Below are positions 1 through 8,653 of a stretch of 64,000 nt of DNA, piece by piece. Origin of the DNA: Fen-183 sp963809425 (GTDB taxonomy: Bacteria > Acidobacteriota > Thermoanaerobaculia > UBA5066); NCBI GenBank assembly GCA_963809425.1, contig CAWEJK010000004.1:1-64000 (forward strand), written 5' to 3'. A program made the position numbers and the translations under genes. Under the pieces are notes generated by a model. The model did no database searches. It saw only the letters and a program-made list of their open reading frames with translations, and was not told where the DNA came from. Position 1 is the stretch's first letter, and each line of letters begins with the position of its first letter.

Positions 1-1
1 G

Positions 2-109
2 CCCCACCACGTTTCGGCGGGAGACATCCTCCTTCTGCCCGCGAACAAGCCCCACGCGCTGCGTGCCACCGCGCCGTTCAAGATGATCCTCGTCATGGTC
101 AAGGCCTGA
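2..109 (+). CDS. Cupin-domain protein, C-terminal end only
   Basis: The window opens inside this gene; 35 codons remain before the TGA at 107-109. The visible tail reads VSAGDILLLPANKPHAL followed by a hydrophobic strand (MILVMVKA). The G-D-x-x-x-x-P...H-A-L arrangement is the second conserved cupin motif, in which the histidine is a metal ligand, so this is the last part of a small single-domain beta-barrel protein. The substrate cannot be judged. The methyltransferase follows on the same strand within about 50-110 bases, so the two may be co-transcribed. Confidence 0.6.
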   Translation, partial: PHHVSAGDILLLPANKPHALRATAPFKMILVMVKA

Positions 110-218
110 CGCGGGACCCGGCCTGCGAACGCTGGAAAAAGGAAGGCCTCGTCTGACGGAAAAGCGCTACGACGCGGCGTACTTCCGGAAGTGGTATCGC
201 GACCCCCGGAAACGGATC

Positions 219-776
219 GTGCGCCGCGCGGGCGTCGCGCGGAAAGTCGCGATGGCCGTCGGGGTCGCGGAGCATCTCCTCGGGCGGCCGCTCGCGTCCG
301 TGCTCGACGTGGGCTGCGGCGAGGGAGCGTGGTTCCCGCTGCTGCGCGAGCTGCGCCCGAGGCTGCGCTACCTGGGCCTCGACACGAGCGATTACGCCGC
401 GCGGCGCTTTGGCCGCTCGCGCAACGTGCGGCCGGGCTCGTGGGGCCAGCTCGCCGAGCTGCGCTTCGACGAGCCGTTCGACCTCGTCGTGTGCTCGGAC
501 ACGCTGCACTACGTGTCGACGCGCGAGGTCGTGCGCGGGCTGACGGGCCTCAGCGGGCTGGTCGGCGGCGTCGCGTATCTCGATTTCCTCTCGGCCGACG
601 ACGATCTCGAGACCGGCATCGAGGGCGACACGGTGGGCTTCAAGATGCGCAGGGCCGCGTGGTACCGGCGGAAGTTCAAAGAGGCGGGCCTCGTGGAGTG
701 CGGCCTCGGCTTCTGGGCCGCACCGGACCTCGCCCCGCAGCTCACCGCGCTGGAGCGCGCGCCCGACTCGAAATAG
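219..776 (+). CDS. Class I SAM-dependent methyltransferase
   Basis: A small Rossmann-fold methyltransferase. Motif I is VLDVGCGEGAW (about residues 28-38 from the GTG at 219), the acidic end of strand 2 is LGLDTSDYA, and motif IV is FDLVVCSDTLHYV. The acceptor substrate is unknown. The start is doubtful: the frame is open upstream and encodes TEKRYDAAYFRKWYRDP, a stretch typical of the N-terminus of this family, but the only initiator-like codon there is CTG at 153, six bases after AAGGAAGG. The native protein probably begins near 153, about 22 residues longer than given; 219 is the first canonical start. Confidence 0.75.
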   Translation: MRRAGVARKVAMAVGVAEHLLGRPLASVLDVGCGEGAWFPLLRELRPRLRYLGLDTSDYAARRFGRSRNVRPGSWGQLAELRFDEPFDLVVCSDTLHYVSTREVVRGLTGLSGLVGGVAYLDFLSADDDLETGIEGDTVGFKMRRAAWYRRKFKEAGLVECGLGFWAAPDLAPQLTALERAPDSK

Positions 777-782
777 TCACCA

Positions 783-811
783 TTGACTTACGTCTTACTT
801 GCGACTAGGCT
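783..811 (+). promoter_or_regulatory. Sigma70-type promoter of dnaE2
   Basis: TTGACT (783-788) and TAGGCT (806-811) are separated by exactly 17 bases. The ATG of dnaE2 lies at 821, only nine bases beyond the -10 hexamer, and there is no Shine-Dalgarno between them. The transcript would start at or almost at the start codon, that is, be leaderless or nearly so. No LexA-like palindrome was recognised. Confidence 0.5.
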
Positions 812-820
812 CGCCGCCCC

Positions 821-3800
821 ATGGCGGAAGGGCCTCCCACCCGCGACTTCATCGGCCCTTACGGCGGGTGCGGCCTGCATCCCAACGGGCCCGGCGCGCG
901 CAAGGAGAAGGCGCGCGCGCGCGCCTACGCGCGGCCGCCCACGGTCGTTCGGAAGGCGAGGCCCTACGCCGAGCTGCGCGTCGCCTCGGCGTTCTCGTTC
1001 CTGAACGGGTCCTCGCTGCCCGAAGACCTCGTCGATCGCGCGGCGGCGCTCGATCTCCCCGCCGTCGCGCTCATCGACACGAACGGCGTCTCCGGCGCCC
1101 CGCGCTTCTGGAAGGCGGCGAAGGCGGCTGGGGTGAAGGCGCTCGTCGGGGCAGAGGTCGTGCTCCAAAGGCATCCAGCTCTCATGGGGATTCGGAGTAA
1201 GAGAATTTCTTCTTTGAAAGAGAGAGAGGAGAAAGAGGAAGAAAGAAAAAGATCTTCTTTGAAAGGGAATACGGGAGAAGAAGCCGAAGCGCGGGGCGCG
1301 CGCAGCTCAGCCCCGCGCCGCGGGAACAGCGCATCGACCCCACACTCATTCGAAGAAACTCTTTCCGACCGACCCGACAACAACCACCTCCCTGGCCCAC
1401 TGGGACTCGTTCCCCCTCCCCTCCCAGCAGGAGCCTCCCCTCCCCGCCTGACGCTGCTCGCCGAGAACCAGCGGGGCTACAAGAACCTCTGCCTGCTTCT
1501 GACCGCCGCCGCCGCGGGAAAACCGAAAGGCCAGGCGGCCGCGACGTGGGAAGAAGTCGCCGAGCACGCGGAGGGACTGCACGTGCTGACGGGCGGCGAG
1601 GAGAGCGTCGTGACGCGCGCGCTGGCCTCCTCGGGCCTCGACGGGGCCGCGCGCGAGCTGGACCGCCTCGCCGCGCTGTTTCCCGGCCGCGTGCACGTGG
1701 AGCTGCAGCGCCACTTCCTGCGCGAGGAGGAGCACGTGAACCGCGCGCTGCTCGATCTCGCGGCCGCGGCGCGGCTGCCCGTCCTCGCGACGAACGGCGC
1801 GCGCTACGCGGAGCGGAAGGACAAGGACCTGTTCGACGCGCTCACGTGCATCCGCCACCACACGCACCTCGACGCCGCGGGGACGAAGCTGCACGCCGGG
1901 CGCGAGCGCCATCTGAAGTCCGCGCGCGACATGGAAGCCCTCTTCGCGGACCTGCCGGGCGTCCTCGAAGCGAGCGCCGCGCTCGCGGGGCGCCTCTCCT
2001 TCACGCTCGCGGATCTCGGCTACCGTTTTCCCGCGTACGCGCTGCCGCCGGGCGAGACGCCTTCGTCGTTTCTTCGGCGCGTGGCGTGGGAAGGCGCGCG
2101 GAGCCGCTTCCGGCCTTTGACGGGCAAGGCGCAGGCGCAGATCCAGCGCGAGCTCGACCTCATCGCGAAGCTGGACCTCGCGGGCTACTTCCTCATCGTC
2201 TGGGACATCGTGAACTTCTGCAAGAGGGAGAACATCCTCGTGCAGGGCCGCGGCTCGGCCGCGAACAGCGCGGTGTGCTACGCGCTCTCGATCACGGCGG
2301 TCGACCCCGTGAAGATGGAGCTGCTCTTCGAGCGCTTCCTCTCGGAAGAGCGCGGCGAGTGGCCCGACATCGACCTCGACCTGCCCTCGGGCGATCCGCG
2401 CGAGAAGGTCATCCAGCACGTCTACAGGACGTACGGCCCCGCGGGCGCCGCGATGACGGCGAACGTCATCACGTATCGCGACCGCTCGGCCTCCCGCGAG
2501 ATGGCCAAGGCGCTGGGCTTCTCGCCCGAGCAGGTGGACACGATCGCGAAACGCCTCGGGAAGTGGAGCTTCGGCGAGTACAGGGACGGCGCGGCCGACC
2601 TCTCGGCCGAGCTGGCCGCCGCCGGCTTCGACCCCGCGCACCCGCGCGTCTCCCACTTCGGGAAGCTCTTCATGCGCGTCCAGAACCTGCCGCGCCACCT
2701 CGGGCAGCACTCGGGCGGAATGGTCGTCGCGATGGGAAAGCTGTCCGAGGTCGTGCCGCTCGAGCCCGCGGCCATGGAAGGGCGCGTCGTCATCCAGTGG
2801 GACAAGGACGACTGCGCGGACCTCGGCATCGTGAAGGTGGACCTCCTCGGCCTCGGAATGCTGGGCGCGATCGAGAAGATGCTGCCCGTGATCAAGGAGC
2901 ACGAGGGCGTCGACGTGGATCTCGCGCATCTCCCGGCGAGCGACCCGAAGGTGTACGCGATGCTCCAGACCGCCGACACGATCGGCCTCTTCCAGGTGGA
3001 GAGCCGCGCGCAGATGGCGTCATTGCCCCGCCACGCGCCGAAGATCTTCTACGACATCGTCGTGCAGGTCGCGATCATCCGGCCGGGGCCGATCGTGGGC
3101 GGGATGGTCCACCCGTTCTTCGACCGGCGACAGGGCAAGGCGCCGGTCGAGTACCCGCACCCCTGCCTCGAGCCGATCCTCAAGCGCACGCTCGGCGTGC
3201 CCCTCTTCCAGGAGCAGCTGCTGCGCATCGCGATGGTGGCGGCGGGCTTCACGGGCGGCGAGGCGGAAGAGCTGCGCCGCGCGATGGGCTTCAAGCGCTC
3301 GCAGGAGCGCATGGGCTCGATCGAGGAGCGCCTGCGTGCGGGCATGGCGAAGAACGGCATCACGGGGCCCGCGCAGGACCAGATCGTCAAGTCCATCACG
3401 TCGTTCGCGCTCTACGGGTTTCCCGAGTCGCACGCCGCCAGCTTCGCGCTCATCGCGTACGCGAGCGCGTGGCTGAAGGCGCATCACCCGGCGGCGTTCA
3501 CGGCGTGCCTCCTGAACGCGTGGCCGATGGGCTTCTACCACCCCGCCACGATCGTGAAGGACATCCAGCGCCACGGCACGCCGGTGCTGCCGATCGACGT
3601 GAACCACTCGGGGTGGGAGTGCCGGGTGGAGAGGAAGAGAAAGAAAAAGAGGAAGAGAAAGAGGAAGATTTTGCTGATATGCGGCGGCTGCATTCGCAGC
3701 CGCCGATGGGAGATGAACGTATTCCCGGCGGGCCGCAGTCAAGGGTTCGACCGCTCCGCGGCCGCGCAGCGGTCGAAGACCCTTGACAGCGGCCCGCCGG

Positions 3801-4575
3801 GAACACATTCGTCCCTGTCGTCGGCCGCATCAGCGGCCGACGCATATGAGCAAAGAAATTTCGGTCTCTTGGCGGTGCGACTGGGCATGCGCTTCATCAA
3901 GGGGCTGAAGCAGACGACCGGAGAGCTAATCGAAAAAGAACACGCGAGAGGGCCTTTCGAAGACACCGCCGACCTGCAGCGCCGATGCATCGCTGCGGTC
4001 CGACGAGATCACGAGGCTCGCGTACGCGGGCGCGCTTTCGTCGCTCGGCATCTCCCGCCGCGCGGCCCTCTGGCAGGTGGCGGAAGTGTCCCGCCCGATG
4101 GGGACTCTCTATGAAAATCTTCCTCTTTCTCCCTCTTCGCAGAATTCTCCCTCTTCCCGAAATGTCCGTGATCGAAGAGACGGCCGCCGACTATCGCGCG
4201 ACGGACCTCACGGCGGGACCGCATCTCCTCGAGCACCTGCGCCCGGCCCTCGCCGCGCGGTCGATCCTGTCGGCGATGGAGCTCCGGAGCGTGCCCGAGG
4301 GCGAGCGCGTGAAGGCCGCGGGCGCCGTCATCGTGCGGCAGCGCCCGGGCACCGCGAAGGGATTCGTCTTCCTGTCGCTCGAGGACGAGAGCGGCATCGT
4401 GCAGGCGATCGTGCGCCCCGACCTCTTCAAGGAGCACCGGGCCGTCATCGTGGGGTCGGGAGGCCTCGTCGTGGAAGGAAAGCTGCAGAAGGAAGGCGGA
4501 AACGTCTCCGTGAGGGCCGAGCGGTTCTGGCCGCTCCCGGCGCTTCCGGACCTCCCGAGCCACGATTTCCGCTGA
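821..4575 (+). CDS. dnaE2: Error-prone DNA polymerase DnaE2/ImuC, with inserts and frameshifts
   Basis: C-family polymerase used in damage-induced mutagenic translesion synthesis. The N-terminal PHP domain (about residues 48-114) has lost the usual metal histidines (YAELRVASAFSF, LIDTNG), as is common in DnaE2. The catalytic acidic motif PDIDLDL is at about residue 515, and the family block around IIRPGPIVGGMVHPF follows. The main frame runs to 4114, but homology leaves it near 3984: the next frame carries LRSDEITRLAYAGALSSLG, and from about 4130 a third frame carries the C-terminal OB-fold (ATG 4162 to TGA 4575). Two shifts are therefore needed, the second inside a purine/pyrimidine-rich element. 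Inserts of about 92 residues (1166-1441) and 80 residues (3630-3870) are foreign to the family. No imuA or imuB is adjacent. It may be inactive, or the shifts may be sequencing errors. Confidence 0.85.
1166..1441 (+). repeat. Insert A in dnaE2 with two direct copies of the purine-rich motif
   Basis: This in-frame segment separates the DnaE2 blocks ending VGAEVVL and beginning PRLTLLAENQ, which are normally nearly adjacent. Its first part is a polypurine run carrying TCTTTGAAAG (1211-1220) and TTCTTTGAAAGG (1255-1266), read as SSLKE and SSLKG. The second part is GC- and CT-rich and low-complexity. The length is a multiple of three, so the frame survives. The motif is shared with inserts in other genes of this window (positions 24156, 43114, 46440, 55028, 59323). 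Confidence 0.7.
3630..3870 (+). repeat. Insert B in dnaE2: purine tract, two short hairpins, one long hairpin
   Basis: In-frame composite element between the DnaE2 blocks PIDVNHSGWEC and LGMRFIKGL. The order is a GA-rich tract (3631-3670), an inverted short hairpin 3682-3705 (10-bp stem, loop ATTC), a long hairpin 3722-3803 (15-bp perfect outer stem, then GTCAAGGG/CCCTTGAC and TCGACCGCT/AGCGGTCGA inner stems), and a forward short hairpin 3821-3840 (8-bp stem, loop ATCA) followed by CGCATATGAG. The encoded peptide includes AAQRSKTLDSGPPG and SSAASAADAYEQ. Near-copies of both parts occur, read in the same frame, at the end of kdsB (59374-59590). Confidence 0.8.
4113..4164 (+). repeat. Element E at the second dnaE2 frameshift
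   Basis: A CT-rich run with TTCGCAGAATTC and CTTCCCGAAATG, the reverse-strand form of the purine-rich motif. It sits exactly where the DnaE2 frame changes: upstream homology reads YENLPLSPSS in one frame, downstream homology starts LPEMSVIEETAADY in another. The insertion is therefore not a multiple of three, or the run has slipped. Confidence 0.5.
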
Positions 4576-4582
4576 GTCCTCG

Positions 4583-6574
4583 TCAGCTCCCCGCCGCGAT
4601 CCGCGCGGCCTCGCGCAGCTTCGCCTCGGCAGTCGCGAGAGCGCGCAGCAGCCTCGCGGTCTCGGCTTCCACCGCGCCGTCGCCGTGAAGCGCCCGCCTG
4701 AGGCCCGGCAGAGTCTCCGTTCCACAGCCGGTTTCGGCGGACGGCCCGAGGAGGAGATTCCGCCGCGCGAACTCCGGGGCCGCGTCGTGAAACGCTCCCA
4801 TCGCGTCGAGAAGCAAGGGCTCCGTCCTGTCCGCGCTCGCCCGGCGGCGCGCCGCGTCGAGAGACTCCCACGCGCGCGCCGCGAGTCGCAGTCGTACGAC
4901 CGCCGTGAAGAGCTCGCCGCGCGAAAGTCGCGCGGCCGGAGCATTCCCCAACCGGGAGAGTTCGTCCGTCAGAAACGACGCGACCTCGGACATCCGCCAG
5001 GGCGGCTCGGATGACTCGGCGAGGACCGACGTCCAGAGCGTGAGGATGCGCCCGAGCGTGGCGCTCATGACGTAGCCGCGGTCCAGAAAGCGCCCCAGGA
5101 GATAGGGATCGTCGTACGCGGAGTGGTACTGCGGGTAGGTGCGCCGGCCGAACCCGAGCTGCGCGGACGGCACGCCGCCGAGACCGAGGAAGGGCGAGGT
5201 GTCGCCGCTGAAGCCGGGAAGCTGCACGACGGGGCGCACCGCCAGAAGGGGGTGCTCCGAAACCGGATCGACGATGTACCGCAGGGTCTCGTCGAGGGAT
5301 TCGGTGAGCCCCGGAGAGGCGTCTCCCATGAAATCGAGCGCGCGAACGGAGGAGTCCACGTAGAGGAACGCGCCCATCGGCGCCGCGCGCCTTCCGGTCG
5401 CCGCAGGCGCCGCGAGGCGCTGCTCGACCCAGCGTGTCGAGCCGAGCATGCCGTATTCCTCGCCGTCGAAGAGCACGAAGACGACGTCGCGCTCCGGTTT
5501 CCAGCCTTCCTTCGCGAGCGCCGAGAGCGCGGCCGCGGTCTCGAGGACGACGGCGGCGCCCGACGCGGGATCCACGGCTCCGTTCACCCACGCGTCCGTG
5601 TGGCCCCCCACGACGAGGGCCGCGGCTTCGCGCCGGCGTCCCGGGAGAGTCGCCGTGATGTTGAAGAGGACGCGCGCCTCGGTCCTCGAACGCGTGCGGA
5701 GCCGCACCGTCTCCTTCGTCGCTCCCAGGCGGTACGGGATCCGCAGCCATCCGGTCCAGGCCTCGGGCGCGGCCACCCCCTCGAGGCGGCCGAGCAGATC
5801 CGCCGCGACGGTCTCCGAGACGGGCAGGGAGGGCAGCTCGGGACGGAGACGGGGAACTCCACGGCCCGCCGCGCAGTCCGGATCGCCGGGGCGCAGGAAA
5901 TAACGCAGCATCGAGCCGCGCTGCACGGTCCACGGGTTGAGGTACGGGCCGGCGGGAAAATCCGGCTTCACGATCCCGAGATCACGCCGCTCGGGGTAGA
6001 GGAGCAGAGCCGTGGCCCCCTCGTCCTCGGCGATGAGCGATTTCATGGCCCGGCAGACGCCCTGCGACCGCGCGAGGACGATCGCCCCTTTCACGGAGAC
6101 GCCGGCCCGGCGCAGGACGTCGTAGTCCTCGCGAGCCCCGCGGTTCGCGTAGACGACGCGGGCGGACACGTCGCCGTCCGGAGCCCAGGCGAAGAAAGGA
6201 ATCTCGAGAGGAGCCGCCGCCGAGTAGGGGTCGCCGGGGAGCGCGCGCTCGGCGAGGTCGAAGGCGCGTCCCGCCGGCCCTTCGACGGCCAGGGAAGCCT
6301 CGACGGGCTCAGGCAGATTTACGGCCTGCTCGGCGACGGCGGTCTCGAGGCCGTCTGCGCGGAGGATCTCCGCGACGGCGGCGACCACGGCGCGCTGCGC
6401 GGGAGTCCCCGCCCGATGCGGAACGCGGGCGAGCGTTTCGACGGTCTTCTCGATCCGCCTGCCGAGCACGAGAGACTCGAGGCGCGCGGCCCGGCGTGCC
6501 AGCGGATCAGGGCGCCCGCAGGCCGCGAGAACACCGACGGCGAGGACGGCTGCGACTCGCCGCGTGCGCCTCAC
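4583..6574 (-). CDS. M28-family peptidase lipoprotein, glutamate carboxypeptidase II-like
   Basis: Exported co-catalytic zinc peptidase of the NAALADase/PSMA type (663 aa). The GTG start at 6574 gives an RR-rich N-terminus, hydrophobic core and lipobox LAAC with Cys19, so it should be membrane-anchored outside the cytoplasm. The PA domain (about 100-300) precedes the catalytic domain: GGHTDAWVNGAVDPASG supplies the His and bridging Asp, FDGEEYGMLGS the general base and ligand Glu, YVDSS an Asp, and YHSAYDD the final His. A C-terminal helical transferrin-receptor-like dimerisation region follows. Its start overlaps the stop of the upstream paralogue by four bases (GTGA). Likely substrates are short acidic peptides; this is inferred. 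Confidence 0.85.
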   Translation of the reverse strand: MRRTRRVAAVLAVGVLAACGRPDPLARRAARLESLVLGRRIEKTVETLARVPHRAGTPAQRAVVAAVAEILRADGLETAVAEQAVNLPEPVEASLAVEGPAGRAFDLAERALPGDPYSAAAPLEIPFFAWAPDGDVSARVVYANRGAREDYDVLRRAGVSVKGAIVLARSQGVCRAMKSLIAEDEGATALLLYPERRDLGIVKPDFPAGPYLNPWTVQRGSMLRYFLRPGDPDCAAGRGVPRLRPELPSLPVSETVAADLLGRLEGVAAPEAWTGWLRIPYRLGATKETVRLRTRSRTEARVLFNITATLPGRRREAAALVVGGHTDAWVNGAVDPASGAAVVLETAAALSALAKEGWKPERDVVFVLFDGEEYGMLGSTRWVEQRLAAPAATGRRAAPMGAFLYVDSSVRALDFMGDASPGLTESLDETLRYIVDPVSEHPLLAVRPVVQLPGFSGDTSPFLGLGGVPSAQLGFGRRTYPQYHSAYDDPYLLGRFLDRGYVMSATLGRILTLWTSVLAESSEPPWRMSEVASFLTDELSRLGNAPAARLSRGELFTAVVRLRLAARAWESLDAARRRASADRTEPLLLDAMGAFHDAAPEFARRNLLLGPSAETGCGTETLPGLRRALHGDGAVEAETARLLRALATAEAKLREAARIAAGS

Positions 6575-8652
6575 GGCCTGCGCGCCCCCCCCGACGCCGG
6601 ACGCGCGAGAGGCCGCCCTCCGTCGGCGAGGAGATTCGCGACCACGAGCTGCTCGCGTGCCCGGGAGAACGCGGCCGCGAGGCGATCGATTTCTTTGCCC
6701 GCCGCCACCCGGTCTCCTCGCCTCACGGCTTCCTCCAGGGCGGGAAGGCCCGCCGCCCCGCAACCCGTCTCGGGCGACGGTCCCCAGAGCCGGCATCCCC
6801 GGCCGAACGATTCTCCGGGGGCGCCGAACGCGTTGAGCGCGAGAGAGACGTTTCGATCGAATCGGCCCGCGTCTTTTCCCGGGCCTCGCGACGCGCGCGT
6901 GCGGGCGTCCCAGGCGCGCGCCCCAGCTTCGAAGCCCTCGATCTGCCTCGAGAGCGACCGGGCCGCCTGGGGCACCCAGCCGATCGACGCGGGATTGCGT
7001 CCCTGGATCTCGCGGATTTCGCGGTTCGTGAAGTCGGAGAGCTCCGTGAAGCGCAGGGGGAAGAATCGCGGGGTCGCGAGCATGCCGACGTAGAGTGCGG
7101 CGACTCTCGCGAGGGCCGCCGTGCGACGAAAGCCGGGATCGCCGAAGCGCGTCAGCCACGTCGCCGTGTCGTAGAGAGTGTGGGACCCGCCGGTCCACCG
7201 GCCGAAGCCCAGCTCGGCGACCGGCGTCGCGCTGAACCCGAGAAAGGGCGCGGCGTCATTCGAGAATCCGGGGAGGGCCGGCTCGCCCGGGCTCCCCTGA
7301 AGCGGCTTTCCCGAATCCGGGTCGTCGACGAGCGCGAGCGCTTCGGCGAGCGGGCCGCGCAGCCCGGGCGTCGTTCCCGCATGGAACGCGTTCGCGCGAA
7401 CCGCCGAGTCCACGACGAGGAACGCGAGGGCGGGAAGGTCGGCGCCCGCCAGGCGCGTCTCGAACCAGCGCGTCGAGCCGAGCATTCCGAACTCCTCGCC
7501 GTCGAAGAACGCGAACACGATCGGCCGCGAGGGCGTCCAGCCGCGGTCCGCGAGACGCGCGAGGACGGTCGCGACCTCGAGCACGGCCGCCGTCCCGGAA
7601 GACGGATCGACCGCCCCGTAGACCCAGGCATCGATGTGGCTTCCGAGGACGACCGGCGCGCCCTTCGGATCGCCTCCCGAAATCGTCGCGAGGACGTTGC
7701 GCAGCGACGCGCGCGACGTCTTCCCACGCACGGTCATCCGGGCGCGCGCGGGACCCGGACCGAGCGTGTAGGGCGCCTCGAGGAGGCCCTTCCAGTCGGC
7801 CGGAGGCGCGGGGCCGCCGATCTCCTTGAGCAGCGCCTCGGCGACGTCCTGTGAGATCGCGAGCGCCGGGATCTTCGGCTGGGTGTCGACCCCCGCGGCT
7901 TTCGCGCGGCGCGGGTCGCCCGGGCGAAGGAAATGCTTGAGAAGGGTCCCGCGGGGGGCCGCCCAGCGATTCGTCGGCGGCCCCGGCGGATTCGGAGCTT
8001 TCGCGTCGGACTGGTCCCGCGGCTCGAAATAGACCAGGAGGCCGACGGCGCCTGCGCGCTCGGCCGCCAGCGACTTCATTCCGAGGCAGACACCCTGGGC
8101 CTTGACGAGCGCGATTTTGCCGCGCGCGTCCACGCCCGCCTTCCTGAGGACCGCGAAGTCGGCGGGGGCACCGAAGCCCGCGTACACGATCGGCGCCTCG
8201 ACGTCCGCGTCCGGCGCGTACGCGAGAAACGGCAGCTCTTCATTCGCCACAGCCGTGGCCGGGTCCTCGGGCAGGGCGCGCTCGTGGAGGTCGAACGTCC
8301 TCGCCACCGGCTTCGTCAGCGCGAGCGAGAGCGCCTCGGGCTCCCAGAGCTCGACCTCGTGGACGTCGCTCCAGGGCTTGAGGCCGGCGGCCGTCAGGCG
8401 CCGCGCGATCTCGTCCGCGGCCGCCGCGTTCGCCGGTGTGCCCGTGCGATGCGGGCTCTTCGCGAGAACTTCCAGGGTTTCACCGATCCGTTCCGCCGAC
8501 ACGAGTCTCCGGACGTCGGCTCCGAATCGGGGAACGAAGGGCCGCCGCCCGCGGAGGATGAAGAATCCCGCCACGAGAATCGCGAGCGTCGCGATGGCGG
8601 CCGCGACCACGAAGAAGCGTCGAATCTCGATGTCCTCCGTTGGCGTTCTCAT
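6571..8652 (-). CDS. M28-family peptidase, membrane-anchored paralogue
   Basis: Second glutamate carboxypeptidase II-like zinc peptidase, 693 aa, colinear with its neighbour. Residues about 11-33 (FFVVAAAIATLAILVAGFFIL) form one N-terminal transmembrane anchor in place of a lipobox. Catalytic motifs are intact: GSHIDAWVYGAVDPSSG, FFDGEEFGMLGS, VVDSAV and SHTLYDT. The ATG at 8652 lies one base from the stop of the upstream membrane-protein gene, so all three are probably one transcript. The pair looks like a tandem duplication that has diverged. Confidence 0.85.
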   Translation of the reverse strand: MRTPTEDIEIRRFFVVAAAIATLAILVAGFFILRGRRPFVPRFGADVRRLVSAERIGETLEVLAKSPHRTGTPANAAAADEIARRLTAAGLKPWSDVHEVELWEPEALSLALTKPVARTFDLHERALPEDPATAVANEELPFLAYAPDADVEAPIVYAGFGAPADFAVLRKAGVDARGKIALVKAQGVCLGMKSLAAERAGAVGLLVYFEPRDQSDAKAPNPPGPPTNRWAAPRGTLLKHFLRPGDPRRAKAAGVDTQPKIPALAISQDVAEALLKEIGGPAPPADWKGLLEAPYTLGPGPARARMTVRGKTSRASLRNVLATISGGDPKGAPVVLGSHIDAWVYGAVDPSSGTAAVLEVATVLARLADRGWTPSRPIVFAFFDGEEFGMLGSTRWFETRLAGADLPALAFLVVDSAVRANAFHAGTTPGLRGPLAEALALVDDPDSGKPLQGSPGEPALPGFSNDAAPFLGFSATPVAELGFGRWTGGSHTLYDTATWLTRFGDPGFRRTAALARVAALYVGMLATPRFFPLRFTELSDFTNREIREIQGRNPASIGWVPQAARSLSRQIEGFEAGARAWDARTRASRGPGKDAGRFDRNVSLALNAFGAPGESFGRGCRLWGPSPETGCGAAGLPALEEAVRRGDRVAAGKEIDRLAAAFSRAREQLVVANLLADGGRPLARPASGGARRP

Positions 8653-8653
8653 G

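Noticed and set aside
1166..3870. dnaE2 inserts as inteins or introns
   Set aside because: No Hint-domain motifs, no terminal Cys/Ser...His-Asn, no group I/II intron secondary structure or maturase; inserts are short and low-complexity.
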